Assembly: GCF_040253615.1 (NCBI RefSeq)
Contig: NZ_JBEJGY010000004.1
Location: forward strand, 372,001 to 436,000
From: Streptomyces sp. Edi4
GTDB lineage: Bacteria > Actinomycetota > Actinomycetes > Streptomycetales > Streptomycetaceae
Direction: 5' to 3'
DNA: 64,000 bases
Shown here in pieces: positions 1-8,202 of the stretch. The notes beneath the pieces were generated by a model. That model was not told where the DNA came from. It did no database searches and worked only from the letters and a program-made list of their open reading frames with translations. The position numbers and the translations under genes were made by a program. Within the stretch, counting starts at the first letter, position 1, and each line of letters begins with the position of its first letter.

Positions 1-741
1 TTGGTGCTGGCGGCGCAGGCCGCCGCCGACGGGCGCGACCCCGACGCAGGCCGCCACCTGGCGATCGCGTCCGACTGCGCCGCCGCACTCCTTGCCGGAG
101 GAGCGGACGCGGTCCCCCACCTCGTACGGCCCGCCGCGTCGTCGGACGCGGCGTACGAACTCGGCTTCGCCCACGGCGCCGCGGGCATCGCGCACTTCCT
201 CTACGGCTGTCAACGGGCCACCGCCGGCCAAACCGTGCGCGCCGCCGCCCTGGGGTCCCTCGACGCCCTGGCCGCCCGCGTGCCCGGCCTGGTGAGCGCG
301 GCCGAACGCCCCGAGGCCAGCCGCCGGTACGGCTCCTGGTGCCGGGGGCTGGCCGGCATCGCGGCGCTGTTGATCGAGGCGGGCGCCGGCGAACAGGACG
401 CGAGGCTGCTCGGCCTCGGGCTGCGCGCCGCCCGGGTCTGTCACCGGATCGCTCCCCGGATGAGCCTGGTGTCGCAGTGCTGTGGCCTGTCCGGCGTCGG
501 CGACGTCCTGGTCGACGCCGCGCTCGCCACGGGCGACGACGCGTACTGGGCCGGAGCGAAGGACATCGCCTCACTGATCCTGGCGCGCAGCGGCGGAACC
601 GTACGCCGGCCGCTGTTCCCCGACCGCACCCTCACCGGAACCGACGTGGCCTGGGCGACCGGCGGCGCGGGCGTGCTCACGTTCCTGCGCAGGCTGCGCG
701 ACCGGGGCGGCGCCCGGCTGTGGGACCCCGCCGGCCCCTGA
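1..741 (+). CDS. LanC-like cyclase domain, 3' part of a gene cut by the window edge
   Basis: The frame is open from the first base, so the true start lies outside the window and the 246 visible residues are a C-terminal part. The sequence has the alpha/alpha-toroid signatures of LanC lanthionine cyclases: GFAHGAAGIAHFL at residues 55-67, SWCRGLAGI at 112-120 and QCCGLSGVGD at 159-168. In classical LanC the zinc ligands are Cys, Cys and His (the WCYG and CHG motifs). Here Cys114 and Cys160 are kept and the His is replaced by Cys161, giving a CCG motif. It may be a free-standing LanC-like protein or the cyclase end of a LanM or LanL synthetase; the visible part cannot decide. No lanthipeptide precursor or transporter is seen downstream. 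Its 3' end overlaps a convergent open frame. Confidence 0.75.
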   Translation: MVLAAQAAADGRDPDAGRHLAIASDCAAALLAGGADAVPHLVRPAASSDAAYELGFAHGAAGIAHFLYGCQRATAGQTVRAAALGSLDALAARVPGLVSAAERPEASRRYGSWCRGLAGIAALLIEAGAGEQDARLLGLGLRAARVCHRIAPRMSLVSQCCGLSGVGDVLVDAALATGDDAYWAGAKDIASLILARSGGTVRRPLFPDRTLTGTDVAWATGGAGVLTFLRRLRDRGGARLWDPAGP

Positions 742-1170
742 CCCGCCGCGCCCGCGAGGCGGTACCGCACGGGGCACCACGACGACTTGTACGTCGTCCT
801 CGTAGACGACCCGGCCGGGGTCGGTGGAGCGCAGTGCCACGCATTCGACGCCGTGCGCCGCCAGGATCTCCAGATAGCCCGGGACCAGAGCCAGGAGACG
901 GGTCGCCGACGGCTTGAACCAGGCAGCGGCTCCCGGGTTGATCGCGTCGTCGTAGACGGCGGGGTCGACGGTCGAGGGATCGGTGTACGCGGCGTCGTAC
1001 CAGCTGTTGGCGCGGCGGCGGAAGGCCTCCTCCTCGTCCGAGAGGCCGCCCGCCCGCGCCAAGTTGTTGACGAGGCCGAACACCCCGGTGAAGTGGCCTC
1101 GGCCGTTGCGGTGAGGGGATTGGAAGCGTACGTGGGGGACGGCCTCGCCGTCGCCGTCGGTCTTCTCCAT
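571..1170 (-). CDS. Conserved hypothetical protein with uncertain C-terminus
   Basis: This 199-codon frame starts at ATG 1170 (MEKTDGDGEAVPHV). The first about 135 residues look like a real soluble protein of mixed composition, with stretches such as FTGVFGLVNNLARAGG and AAWFKPSATRLLALVPGYL. After VYEDDVQVVVVP the sequence becomes Pro/Gly/Arg/Ala-rich and runs 171 nt into the opposite-strand LanC-like gene. I therefore suspect that the native protein ends near 760 and that a frameshift or lost stop extends the frame. I do not recognise a catalytic motif and assign no function. It is divergent from the ABC transporter gene that follows. Confidence 0.5.
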   Translation of the reverse strand: MEKTDGDGEAVPHVRFQSPHRNGRGHFTGVFGLVNNLARAGGLSDEEEAFRRRANSWYDAAYTDPSTVDPAVYDDAINPGAAAWFKPSATRLLALVPGYLEILAAHGVECVALRSTDPGRVVYEDDVQVVVVPRAVPPRGRGGSGAGGVPQPGAAPVAQPAQEREHARAAGRPGHVGSGEGAVGEQRPAYGSAAARQDQ

Positions 1171-1379
1171 CGGTCCATCTTCCCCCGGACCTTCGCGTGC
1201 CGCGGTCGAGCCGGGGGCCGGGGGCGTACATCACCGGGTGTAGGGGCGTTCAACCCCCGGGTGCAGACCGGGCGCCACGATGTCGGTCCCTGGAGCGTCG
1301 TGGGGCCGGGCCTCACGGACCTAGCGTGAACAGCGTCCGTTCCGGACCCCCGATGGCCCTTTTCGCAAGGACGCTCTTC

Positions 1380-2324
1380 ATGATCGAAGCCCATTCCCTC
1401 ACCAAACGCTATGGCGAGCGCACCGCCGTGGCGGACCTCAGCTTCACCGTGCGCCCCGGCGTCGTCACCGGATTCCTCGGGCCCAACGGCGCGGGCAAAT
1501 CCACCACGATGCGGATGCTCCTCGGCCTCGACGCGCCCACCTCGGGCCACGCGGTCGTGAACGGCAAGCGCTATGCCGAGCACCGGGCGCCGCTGCACGA
1601 GGTGGGGGCGATGCTGGAGGCACGGGCGATCCACACCGGTCGCAGTGCCTACAACCACCTCCTGGCGCTGGCCGCGACCACCGGCATCCCGGCCCGGCGG
1701 GTGAACGAGGTGATCGATCTGGTGGGTCTGCGCGCCGTCGCGAAGAAGCGGGTGGGCGGGTTCTCCCTCGGCATGGGACAGCGGCTCGGCATCGCCAGCG
1801 CCCTGCTCGGCGACCCGGCCACGGTGATCCTCGACGAGCCGGTCAACGGCCTCGACCCCGAGGGCATCCTGTGGATACGCAATCTGCTCAAGGGGCTCGC
1901 CGCCGAGGGCCGTACGGTCCTGGTGTCCTCGCACCTGATGTCCGAAATGGCGCTCACCGCCGAGCACTTGATCGTGATCGGCCGTGGCCGGCTGATCGCG
2001 GACACATCGGTGGCCGAGTTCACGGCGCGCGCCGCGGGAGACGTGGTGCGGGTGCGGACCCAGGAGTGGGAGAAGCTGCGCAAGCTGCTCGCGGGTCCCG
2101 ACGTCACGATCACGGCGCGGGAGCCGGGGGTCCTCGAAGTGAGCGGTCTCAGCAGTGAGCGGATCGGGCACGTCGCGGCCGGCCAGGCCATCGCGCTGGC
2201 CGAGCTCACGCCGCAGCAGGCCTCGCTCGAAGAGGCGTTCATGGAGCTGACCAAGGACTCCGTGGAGTACCAGGCTCCGGTGGCCGAGCTGGTCGCCGCG
2301 GGCAGCGAAGGAAGTGCGGCATGA
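1380..2324 (+). CDS. ABC transporter ATP-binding protein
   Basis: The 314-residue ATPase is of the ABC-2 drug/peptide exporter type. Walker A is GPNGAGKST at residues 34-42, the signature is SLGMGQ at 129-134, Walker B is VILDEPVNGLDP at 149-160 and the switch His is in SSHLM near residue 185. The C-terminal about 95 residues form the accessory domain usual in bacitracin/bleomycin-type exporters. ATG 1380 is chosen because AAGGA lies 8 nt upstream; an in-frame ATG at 1353 lacks such a site. The stop overlaps the permease start in ATGA, so the two are translationally coupled. A two-component system follows directly and probably controls the pair in response to envelope stress or an antibiotic, which is inference from context. 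Confidence 0.92.
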   Translation: MIEAHSLTKRYGERTAVADLSFTVRPGVVTGFLGPNGAGKSTTMRMLLGLDAPTSGHAVVNGKRYAEHRAPLHEVGAMLEARAIHTGRSAYNHLLALAATTGIPARRVNEVIDLVGLRAVAKKRVGGFSLGMGQRLGIASALLGDPATVILDEPVNGLDPEGILWIRNLLKGLAAEGRTVLVSSHLMSEMALTAEHLIVIGRGRLIADTSVAEFTARAAGDVVRVRTQEWEKLRKLLAGPDVTITAREPGVLEVSGLSSERIGHVAAGQAIALAELTPQQASLEEAFMELTKDSVEYQAPVAELVAAGSEGSAA

Positions 2325-3136
2325 CGACGGCGTCCATCATTCCCGCCGCGGAGCGCGGCGAGGTCAGTCAGATCCGGGTGATCCACTCCGAGTGGATCAA
2401 ACTGCGCTCGCTGCGCTCCACTCTTTTCACGTTGCTCGCCGCCGTGCTCGCGATGATCGGCCTCGGCCTGCTGTTCAGCTACTTCACGGCCGACCGGTGG
2501 TCGCATCTGCCCGCCGACGAGAAGGCCCACTTCGATCCGACGATGGTCAGCCTTCGCGGCTTCTTCCTGGCGCAGCTGGCCGTCGGCGTCCTCGGTGTCC
2601 TCGTGGTCAGCGGCGAGTACGCGACCGGCATGATCCGCGCCTCCCTGTCCGCGGTGCCCCGCCGGCTGCCCGTCCTGTGGGCCAAGGCGCTGGTGTACGG
2701 GGTGGTGGCGTGGGCTCTGATGACGATCGCCTCGCTCGTCGCCTTCCTCGCCGGCCAGGCCGTGCTGTCCGGGCACCACCTGGGTACGTCGCTCGGCTCG
2801 CCCGGCGTGCTGCGGGCGGTCCTGGGGGCCGGGCTCTATCTGACGGTCGTGGGGCTGCTCGGCGTGGCCTTCGGCGCGCTGATCCGCAACACGGCCGGCG
2901 GCATCGCCACGGTCTTCGGCGTCCTGCTCGTCCTGCCCGTACTCGCCGAGGCCCTGCCGTCCTCGTGGTTCCAGAGCATCGACCCGTATCTGCCGAGCAC
3001 CGCGGGGCAGGGTCTCATCCACCTCCACCAGGAGCCGCATACCCTGGCCCCATGGACCGGGTTCGCATTCTTCTGCCTGTACGCGCTGATCGCGCTGGCC
3101 GGGGCGGGAGTGGCGCTCAAGCGACGGGACGCCTGA
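2321..3136 (+). CDS. ABC-2 type transporter permease
   Basis: The 271-residue integral membrane protein has about six hydrophobic segments. The first, after the amphipathic stretch SEWIKLRSLRSTLFTLL, is typical of ABC-2 permeases, whose N-terminus carries an EWxKxRS-like motif. It overlaps the ATPase gene by 4 nt (ATGA) and should form the membrane half of the same exporter. The substrate is not predictable. The histidine kinase gene starts 94 nt downstream on the same strand. Confidence 0.88.
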   Translation: MTTASIIPAAERGEVSQIRVIHSEWIKLRSLRSTLFTLLAAVLAMIGLGLLFSYFTADRWSHLPADEKAHFDPTMVSLRGFFLAQLAVGVLGVLVVSGEYATGMIRASLSAVPRRLPVLWAKALVYGVVAWALMTIASLVAFLAGQAVLSGHHLGTSLGSPGVLRAVLGAGLYLTVVGLLGVAFGALIRNTAGGIATVFGVLLVLPVLAEALPSSWFQSIDPYLPSTAGQGLIHLHQEPHTLAPWTGFAFFCLYALIALAGAGVALKRRDA

Positions 3137-3230
3137 TGAGGCCGGCGGCGACCGGTCGCGCGCACGGCGTGAGGGGTTCGACGCCAAGGCGCCCGGGCGT
3201 CGCCGGTCCTTCGTCGGCCTGGGTGGGGCC

Positions 3231-4460
3231 ATGACGTCGGCCCGCGTGGTTCTGGTGCGGCAGCGGACGCGGTCGTGGCGCGCCCTCGCGACGCGCGCCC
3301 CGCTCCGGGTCCGCGACAGGCTCTCACCGCTCGCGGTGGACGCGTTGTTCGCCGCCGGGGTCTTCCTGACGCTCACCGGCATGGCACGGCATACGCTGCA
3401 CGATCACCCCTGGACGATCGTGGGCTTCACGGCTTCGATGGTGCTGCCGCTCGTGTGGCGCCGACGGGCGCCGTTCGCGGTGTTCTCCACGATGGCGGGC
3501 GTCGCGTTCGTCCAGTGGCTCGCCGGTCTGCGGCTGCCCGCCGACATCGCGCTGCTCATCGGCCTCTACACGGTCGCGGCGCACGCGAGCAAGCGGCGCA
3601 CCCGGCTGGCGATCGGCGTGCTGGAGGGCGGGGTGCTGCTCGCCGTCGTCCGCTGGGCGCCCGAGGACAGGGTGGCGCAGGCCTTCATCGGACTCTCCGC
3701 GATGGCCGTGGCCGCCGCCGTCATCGGCAGCAACATGCGCGGTCGGCGCGCCGAGATGGCCCTCCTCGCGGAACGGGCCCAGCGCCTGGAGCACGAGCGC
3801 GACCAGCAGGCCCAGCTCGCCGTCGCCGGGGAGCGCTCGCGGATCGCGCGTGAGATGCACGACATCGTCACGCACAATCTGTCGGTGATGGTGGCGTTGG
3901 CCGACGGCGCGGTCTTCGCCCAGGACCGCGCCCCCGAACGGGCCACCGCGGCCATGCGCCAGGTCTCCACGACGGGGCGCCAGGCCATCACCGACATGCG
4001 GCGGTTCCTCGGCGTGCTGCGGGACGACGAGCCGGACGCCCTGCGGCATCCCATGCCGGCCGTCGCGCAGCTGGAATCCCTGGCCGAGCAGGTGCGCGCC
4101 GCAGGCCTTCCCACCCGCCTCGAAGTGGACGGGGACCCCTCGGCCGCGACCGCCGCCGCACAGCTGACCGTCTACCGTCTGGTGCAGGAAGCCCTCACCA
4201 ACACGCTCAAGCACACACCCGCCGGCACCAGCGCCGTCGTACGCGTCGGCTGCCGCCCCGAACGGATCACCGTCGACGTCACCGACGACGGTCCCCCCAC
4301 CGAGTTTCCCCGCATCGGCACGACCGGGCACGGTCTGCACGGGATGCGGGAGCGGGCGGCCGCCTACGGCGGCACGTTCACGGCGGGTCCGCTGTCCGGC
4401 GGCGGCTGGCGGGTCCGCGCGGTGCTCGCCCTCAACGGAAGTGAAACGCAGCCGGCATGA
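3231..4460 (+). CDS. Sensor histidine kinase, NarL-partner type (HisKA_3)
   Basis: The 409-residue kinase has four or five membrane helices in residues 35-165. A coiled segment (RRAEMALLAERAQRLEHERD) then leads to the HisKA_3 box SRIAREMHDIVTHNLSVM with the phospho-acceptor His210. The C-terminal HATPase domain has the N box in VYRLVQEALTNTLKHT, a DDGPP motif and the G box in GHGLHGMRERAAAYGG. There is no large extracellular sensor, as in intramembrane-sensing kinases that watch over ABC exporters. It overlaps the next gene in ATGA. It should phosphorylate the adjacent LuxR-type regulator, and the adjacent exporter is the likely target. Confidence 0.9.
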   Translation: MTSARVVLVRQRTRSWRALATRAPLRVRDRLSPLAVDALFAAGVFLTLTGMARHTLHDHPWTIVGFTASMVLPLVWRRRAPFAVFSTMAGVAFVQWLAGLRLPADIALLIGLYTVAAHASKRRTRLAIGVLEGGVLLAVVRWAPEDRVAQAFIGLSAMAVAAAVIGSNMRGRRAEMALLAERAQRLEHERDQQAQLAVAGERSRIAREMHDIVTHNLSVMVALADGAVFAQDRAPERATAAMRQVSTTGRQAITDMRRFLGVLRDDEPDALRHPMPAVAQLESLAEQVRAAGLPTRLEVDGDPSAATAAAQLTVYRLVQEALTNTLKHTPAGTSAVVRVGCRPERITVDVTDDGPPTEFPRIGTTGHGLHGMRERAAAYGGTFTAGPLSGGGWRVRAVLALNGSETQPA

Positions 4461-5119
4461 CCATTCGTGTCCTTCTCGTCGACGACGAGCCCCTGCTCCG
4501 CATGGCTTTCACCATGGTGCTTGACGCCCAGGCCGACATGGAGCCGGTCGGCGAGGCGGGCGACGGCGCGGAGGCCGCCCGGCTCGCCCGTGAGCTGCGG
4601 CCCGATGTCGTGCTGATGGACGTCCGGATGCCCGGCACCGACGGCATCGAGGCGACCGAGCGCATCGTTCGCGAGTCGCCGGAGTCGAAGGTCCTCATCC
4701 TGACGACGTTCGACCTCGACGAGTACGCCTTCGCCGGGCTCCGGGCCGGCGCCTCGGGTTTTCTGCTCAAGAACGCGCTCCCGGTGGAACTGCTCGCCGC
4801 CATCCGCTCCGTGGCGGCCGGCGACGCGGTCGTCGCGCCGCGCGTCACACGGCTGCTCCTGGAGAACTTCGCCCACCAGCTGCCGGGCGGCTCCGGCCGC
4901 GGCGAGGACGACCGGTTGGGCAGGCTCACGGCCCGCGAACGCGAGGTCCTGACGGAGGTGGGCCGCGGCCTGTCCAACACGGAGATCGCCGCCGCGCTCT
5001 GTCTGGCCGAGGCAACGGTGAAGACCCATCTGAACCGCATCCTGGTCAAGCTGGAACTGCGCGACCGGGTCCAGGCGGTGGTCTTCGCCTATGAGACGCG
5101 GCTCGTGCGACCGGGGTGA
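4457..5119 (+). CDS. LuxR/NarL-family response regulator
   Basis: The 220-residue protein has an N-terminal receiver domain (acidic pair at residues 9-10 in LLVDDEP, phospho-acceptor Asp55 in VLMDVRMPG, and the conserved Lys in GFLLKNALP). The C-terminal GerE-type helix-turn-helix lies around residues 154-210 (LTAREREVLTEVGRGLSNTEIA and VKTHLNRILVKL, each typical). It overlaps the kinase gene by 4 nt. It probably binds upstream of the ABC exporter at 1171-1379; no operator can be assigned by eye. Confidence 0.92.
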   Translation: MTIRVLLVDDEPLLRMAFTMVLDAQADMEPVGEAGDGAEAARLARELRPDVVLMDVRMPGTDGIEATERIVRESPESKVLILTTFDLDEYAFAGLRAGASGFLLKNALPVELLAAIRSVAAGDAVVAPRVTRLLLENFAHQLPGGSGRGEDDRLGRLTAREREVLTEVGRGLSNTEIAAALCLAEATVKTHLNRILVKLELRDRVQAVVFAYETRLVRPG

Positions 5120-5164
5120 CGGGCCCCGTCCACAGTCCGGGACCGGGACAGCGGGGGGCGAGCG

Positions 5165-5623
5165 CTACGACGTGGGCACCGAGACCACACCTTCGTCCGC
5201 CGGGCTCGACACGCCTCTTCTGAGGACCGTCTCCACCGCGTAGGCACCCGGGCCAAGGCACGCGATCAGCAGAAACGTGAAGCAGAACAGGACGGCCGGC
5301 TCACCCCCGTTGTCGATGGGGAGCAGCGCGTTGGCCTGGTGGACGCTGAAGTAGGCGTAGGCCATGGACCCGGAGGAGACGACGGCGGCGGTCCGGGTGA
5401 ACAGGCCGAGGGCCACCAGGGACCCGCCCACCAGCTCGATGGCGGCGGCCCACCATCCCGGCCATTGGAGAAGGGGTACCGTGCCGCCGCCGTGGGCGCC
5501 GCCCAGGACGCCGAACAACGACGAAGCGCCATGACAGGCGAAGAGAAAACCGGTCACCACGCGGAACACGGTCTGCGCCAAGGGGCGCGCGGCGCCTAAC
5601 GCGTGTGCGGGCGAGAAGTTCAT
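5165..5623 (-). CDS. DoxX family membrane protein
   Basis: The 152-residue protein has four hydrophobic helices and the DoxX-type features FRVVTGFLFACHG near the N-terminus and WWAAAIELVGGSLVALGLFTR in the middle. DoxX proteins are small four-helix membrane proteins; in mycobacteria a DoxX partner works with superoxide dismutase and a sulfurtransferase, but neither is next door here. The start ATG at 5623 is preceded by a GGAG-like site. It converges with the response regulator gene over a 45-nt gap. Confidence 0.85.
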   Translation of the reverse strand: MNFSPAHALGAARPLAQTVFRVVTGFLFACHGASSLFGVLGGAHGGGTVPLLQWPGWWAAAIELVGGSLVALGLFTRTAAVVSSGSMAYAYFSVHQANALLPIDNGGEPAVLFCFTFLLIACLGPGAYAVETVLRRGVSSPADEGVVSVPTS

Positions 5624-5868
5624 GGGGGGTTCTCCTCAGGTCCGGGGAAACCTGACGGCGGAGCCAGATTTCCGACGTGTTCACGACACGCCAGGTGTAA
5701 CGCAGGACCCTTGGGCCGTACCAGCCGACGGGAGCTCTGAGTTTCCTCAGAAAACCCCCAACTGCCGTACGCCCGCGCCGCGTTCCGCATCCGCTCCACC
5801 TCGCCCGCCCGGACCCCGCCCGCACGGACCCCGCCGACCCGGATCCCGCCGACTCGGACCGACCCCGC

Positions 5869-6291
5869 TCAGAGGGTGAGGAACAGGACCGGGCCAAGCA
5901 GCAGCGTCCCTGTGGTGAGCACCGAGCCCACCACCGTGAACACCACCCAGATCGTCGACGAGTCCCATCCCTTGACCTCGAACCGGCGGGGCTTGTCCGC
6001 GTCGTACACCACCGCGACAGCGGAGCCGACGGAGAAGCCGGGCAGGACCGTCGAGCGTCCGAGCACCGAGGAGTGCCTGCACTCGCGGCCGTCACGGTCC
6101 GTCCAGGCCACGACCAGATGGTGCGACTTGCCGCCCTCTTCGTCCCGCCTCATGTCGTGCCCGACGATCCGCCCCCGCGCGGTGACACCGGAGCGGCGCA
6201 GCGCGGCGGTGCGCCGCAGTCCGTACACACCGGCACTGAGAAATCCCCCACCCACCACGAGGGGTATGAACGCGAACAGCCATCCGTACAT
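5869..6291 (-). CDS. DUF3592 membrane protein
   Basis: The protein is 140 residues from the chosen start MYGWLFAFIP; the open frame extends further upstream but with poor coding character. It has two terminal membrane helices (residues about 3-24 and 113-137) flanking a beta-rich soluble domain containing GVTARGRIVGHDMRR and GSAVAVVYDADKPRRFEV. This is the layout of DUF3592 proteins, in which a modified beta-barrel sits between two helices. The function is unknown. Confidence 0.75.
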   Translation of the reverse strand: MYGWLFAFIPLVVGGGFLSAGVYGLRRTAALRRSGVTARGRIVGHDMRRDEEGGKSHHLVVAWTDRDGRECRHSSVLGRSTVLPGFSVGSAVAVVYDADKPRRFEVKGWDSSTIWVVFTVVGSVLTTGTLLLGPVLFLTL

Positions 6292-6445
6292 CACGCCCTG
6301 TCCGACGCGCGGATGGCGGCATTGGTTGCCCTCACGGCCCACTCGTCAGCCACCCCACGCCACCCCATGACCAGCCCCGTTACGAGGCGGCCTTCGCCCG
6401 GGCGTCGGCCACAGGCGTCCAACGGCTCCCGCCCGCGTCAGACGG

Positions 6446-6940
6446 CTACGAGACCCCGGCGCCCCGGGCGCGGCCCGCGCCGTCGACGCCCTCGCTCAGG
6501 GCGACGCGTGCGATGACGCGCTTGCCGAGCGGATCCTCGCGCACCTCGAAACTCTGCGCCACGGACACCACGATCTCCAGGCCGTGCTGTCCCACACGTC
6601 CGGCGTCCGTGGCGCGGGCGACCGGGAACACCGGGTCGGAGTCGCGCACCACGACTTCCACCACCCCGCCCCCGATCCGCACGTCCATCAGGACCGGCCC
6701 GGGAGCGTACTTGAGGGCGTTGGTGACCAACTCGCTCACGATCAGACACGTGAGGTCCACGGCGCGCGGCGGGATCGGCTCGCCATGCTCCCCGTGGGCC
6801 GACGCGAGGAATCGTGCGGCCGCGTGGCGGGCCTCGGCGATGCACGGTCCGTCCCCCCGCAACGCCACGCTGAGCCGTGGGAAACACTCGTCCGGCATCT
6901 CGCGGGGCTCATCCACCCGGTCTGCTTCCCGTACGGCCAT
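6446..6940 (-). CDS. RsbW-like ATP-binding regulatory protein (anti-sigma kinase type)
   Basis: The 164-residue GHKL ATPase has the N box ELVTNALKYAP and the G box GRVGQHGLEIV, as in the many Streptomyces RsbW/SpoIIAB relatives. Its catalytic domain fills nearly the whole protein and there is no membrane segment. Start ATG 6940 is preceded by a GGAGGGG ribosome site. It is divergent from a STAS-domain gene at 7091, the natural antagonist of such a kinase, so the two may form a switch; that pairing is inferred from adjacency. A second member of the family is at 63040. Confidence 0.85.
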   Translation of the reverse strand: MAVREADRVDEPREMPDECFPRLSVALRGDGPCIAEARHAAARFLASAHGEHGEPIPPRAVDLTCLIVSELVTNALKYAPGPVLMDVRIGGGVVEVVVRDSDPVFPVARATDAGRVGQHGLEIVVSVAQSFEVREDPLGKRVIARVALSEGVDGAGRARGAGVS

Positions 6941-7090
6941 GATTCGTTCCCCCTCCGCAACTCCCTTCGCATACCCGCGCGTCCAGAATCGACGCACCTG
7001 CCCCGGTGTCGCATTCGCCACACGCTCGTAACGTCCCGGCCCGCCGGGCCGCACTACGCCCAGAGGCTGACATGTGCCAGGATCCTCGGC

Positions 7091-7471
7091 ATGGCTGAGA
7101 CAGAGACGACGAGCCCGGCACACGCTGAGCAGCAGCCCGAGCAGCTGGCGGTCGTGGCTACCGACGCGGGCGGCATCCGGGTGCTCACCGTGGCCGGCGA
7201 GATCGATTACCACACCGGTGACACGCTCCACCGGGCCCTGGGCACCACCGGAGCGGGAGACGCCCGCGTCGTCCTGGACCTGCACCAGGTCACGTTCATG
7301 GACTCCAGCGGGATCAACATCCTCATCACCGCTCACCACGCCCTCACCGAAGCGGGCGGCTGGCTGCGCCTGGCCGCGCCCGCCGAAGCGGTCCTGCGCA
7401 CCATCAGCCTCGTCGGCGTCGACACCTTCATCGACTGCTGCCCCACTCTGGAAAAAGCCCTCAGCTACTGA
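7091..7471 (+). CDS. STAS-domain anti-sigma factor antagonist
   Basis: The 126-residue protein matches the SpoIIAA/RsbV fold. The core strand-helix unit is VVLDLHQVTFMDSSGINILI, in which the second Ser of DSSG (residue 73) is the site phosphorylated by RsbW-type kinases in the family. The N-terminal 18 residues are polar and Glu-rich. AGGA lies 8 nt before ATG 7091. Unphosphorylated, it would bind an anti-sigma kinase and free a sigma factor; the divergent kinase gene at 6446 is the obvious candidate partner. Confidence 0.88.
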   Translation: MAETETTSPAHAEQQPEQLAVVATDAGGIRVLTVAGEIDYHTGDTLHRALGTTGAGDARVVLDLHQVTFMDSSGINILITAHHALTEAGGWLRLAAPAEAVLRTISLVGVDTFIDCCPTLEKALSY

Positions 7472-7559
7472 CCTGGTAGTGGCCTGGCCGCTGCCTGGCG
7501 TTTCCCCAAGTCGCGCGGGAGGGGCGGGTACGACCGCGCGCTCTGGGCACACGAGTCCC

Positions 7560-8073
7560 ATGCACGGACAACACGCGCGCCCCGCGAGCCCCCTGTTCGG
7601 CCCGGCGCCGGCGGCCGGCACCACGCCGGCCGGACATGGCGGCCCCAAGCATTCCCGCCCGCACCGCCGCACCGGGCGGCTGCGACGCCGGATCCTCGCC
7701 TACCAGGCCATCGACTTCCAGTCCACGCATCTCCCGGAGACCGTCGGGCCCCGGCGAGGAATGCCTGCTTTTCGTCCACTTCCGTCAGGTCGTCGGCCAG
7801 ATCCGCTACCGGTTCTGCGAGTCCTGCGCCCACGGCATGATCACCGACGTCGTCATCGACGAGCGCTTCCACGACACCGGCCTCGGCACCCGGGCGCTGT
7901 CCCATCTGTCCTCGCGCCACCCCGGCGCCGTCTGGAGCAGCGCCTCCCGCACATGGAGCACGGGCGGCACACGGGATCTCCTGCACCGCATGCGCGTCCC
8001 CGCGACCGCCGCCGACACGCCGTGCTCTCATATCCACGCGCCGTTGTCCCACCCGGCGCACACCACCGCCTGA
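7560..8073 (+). pseudogene. GNAT-like acetyltransferase with a probable frameshift
   Basis: Two reading frames must be joined to make a sensible protein. The first, from ATG 7560, ends sensibly in HRRTGRLRRRILAYQAIDF and STHLPETVG. The second resumes as GPGEECLLFVHFRQVVGQIR and goes on through MITDVVIDERFHDTGLGTRAL, which looks like an acetyl-CoA-binding (V/I)D...GxGxG/A segment of the GNAT fold, to the stop at 8073. The switch point is the run GGGCCCC at 7746-7752; removing one G gives ETVGPGEECLLF without interruption. Either the gene is inactivated or this is a one-base sequencing error. Weak similarity at the active-site loop leaves the GNAT call moderate. Confidence 0.5.
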
Positions 8074-8202
8074 CGACCCGCCCCATTCGTCCGCCTCCCC
8101 CAATACGTGTACGTCAGCCGGATTCCGAACGGCGAAGGTGCCTGCCCGGGTATGCCTCAAGAGCCCACAGGCTCGGGCTCCCCCACAGGAGGTACACGGC
8201 AG

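Noticed and set aside
1..741. The LanC-like gene as part of the thiopeptide pathway.
   Set aside because: It is about 19 kb away with many unrelated genes between, and thiopeptide synthesis needs no LanC cyclase.
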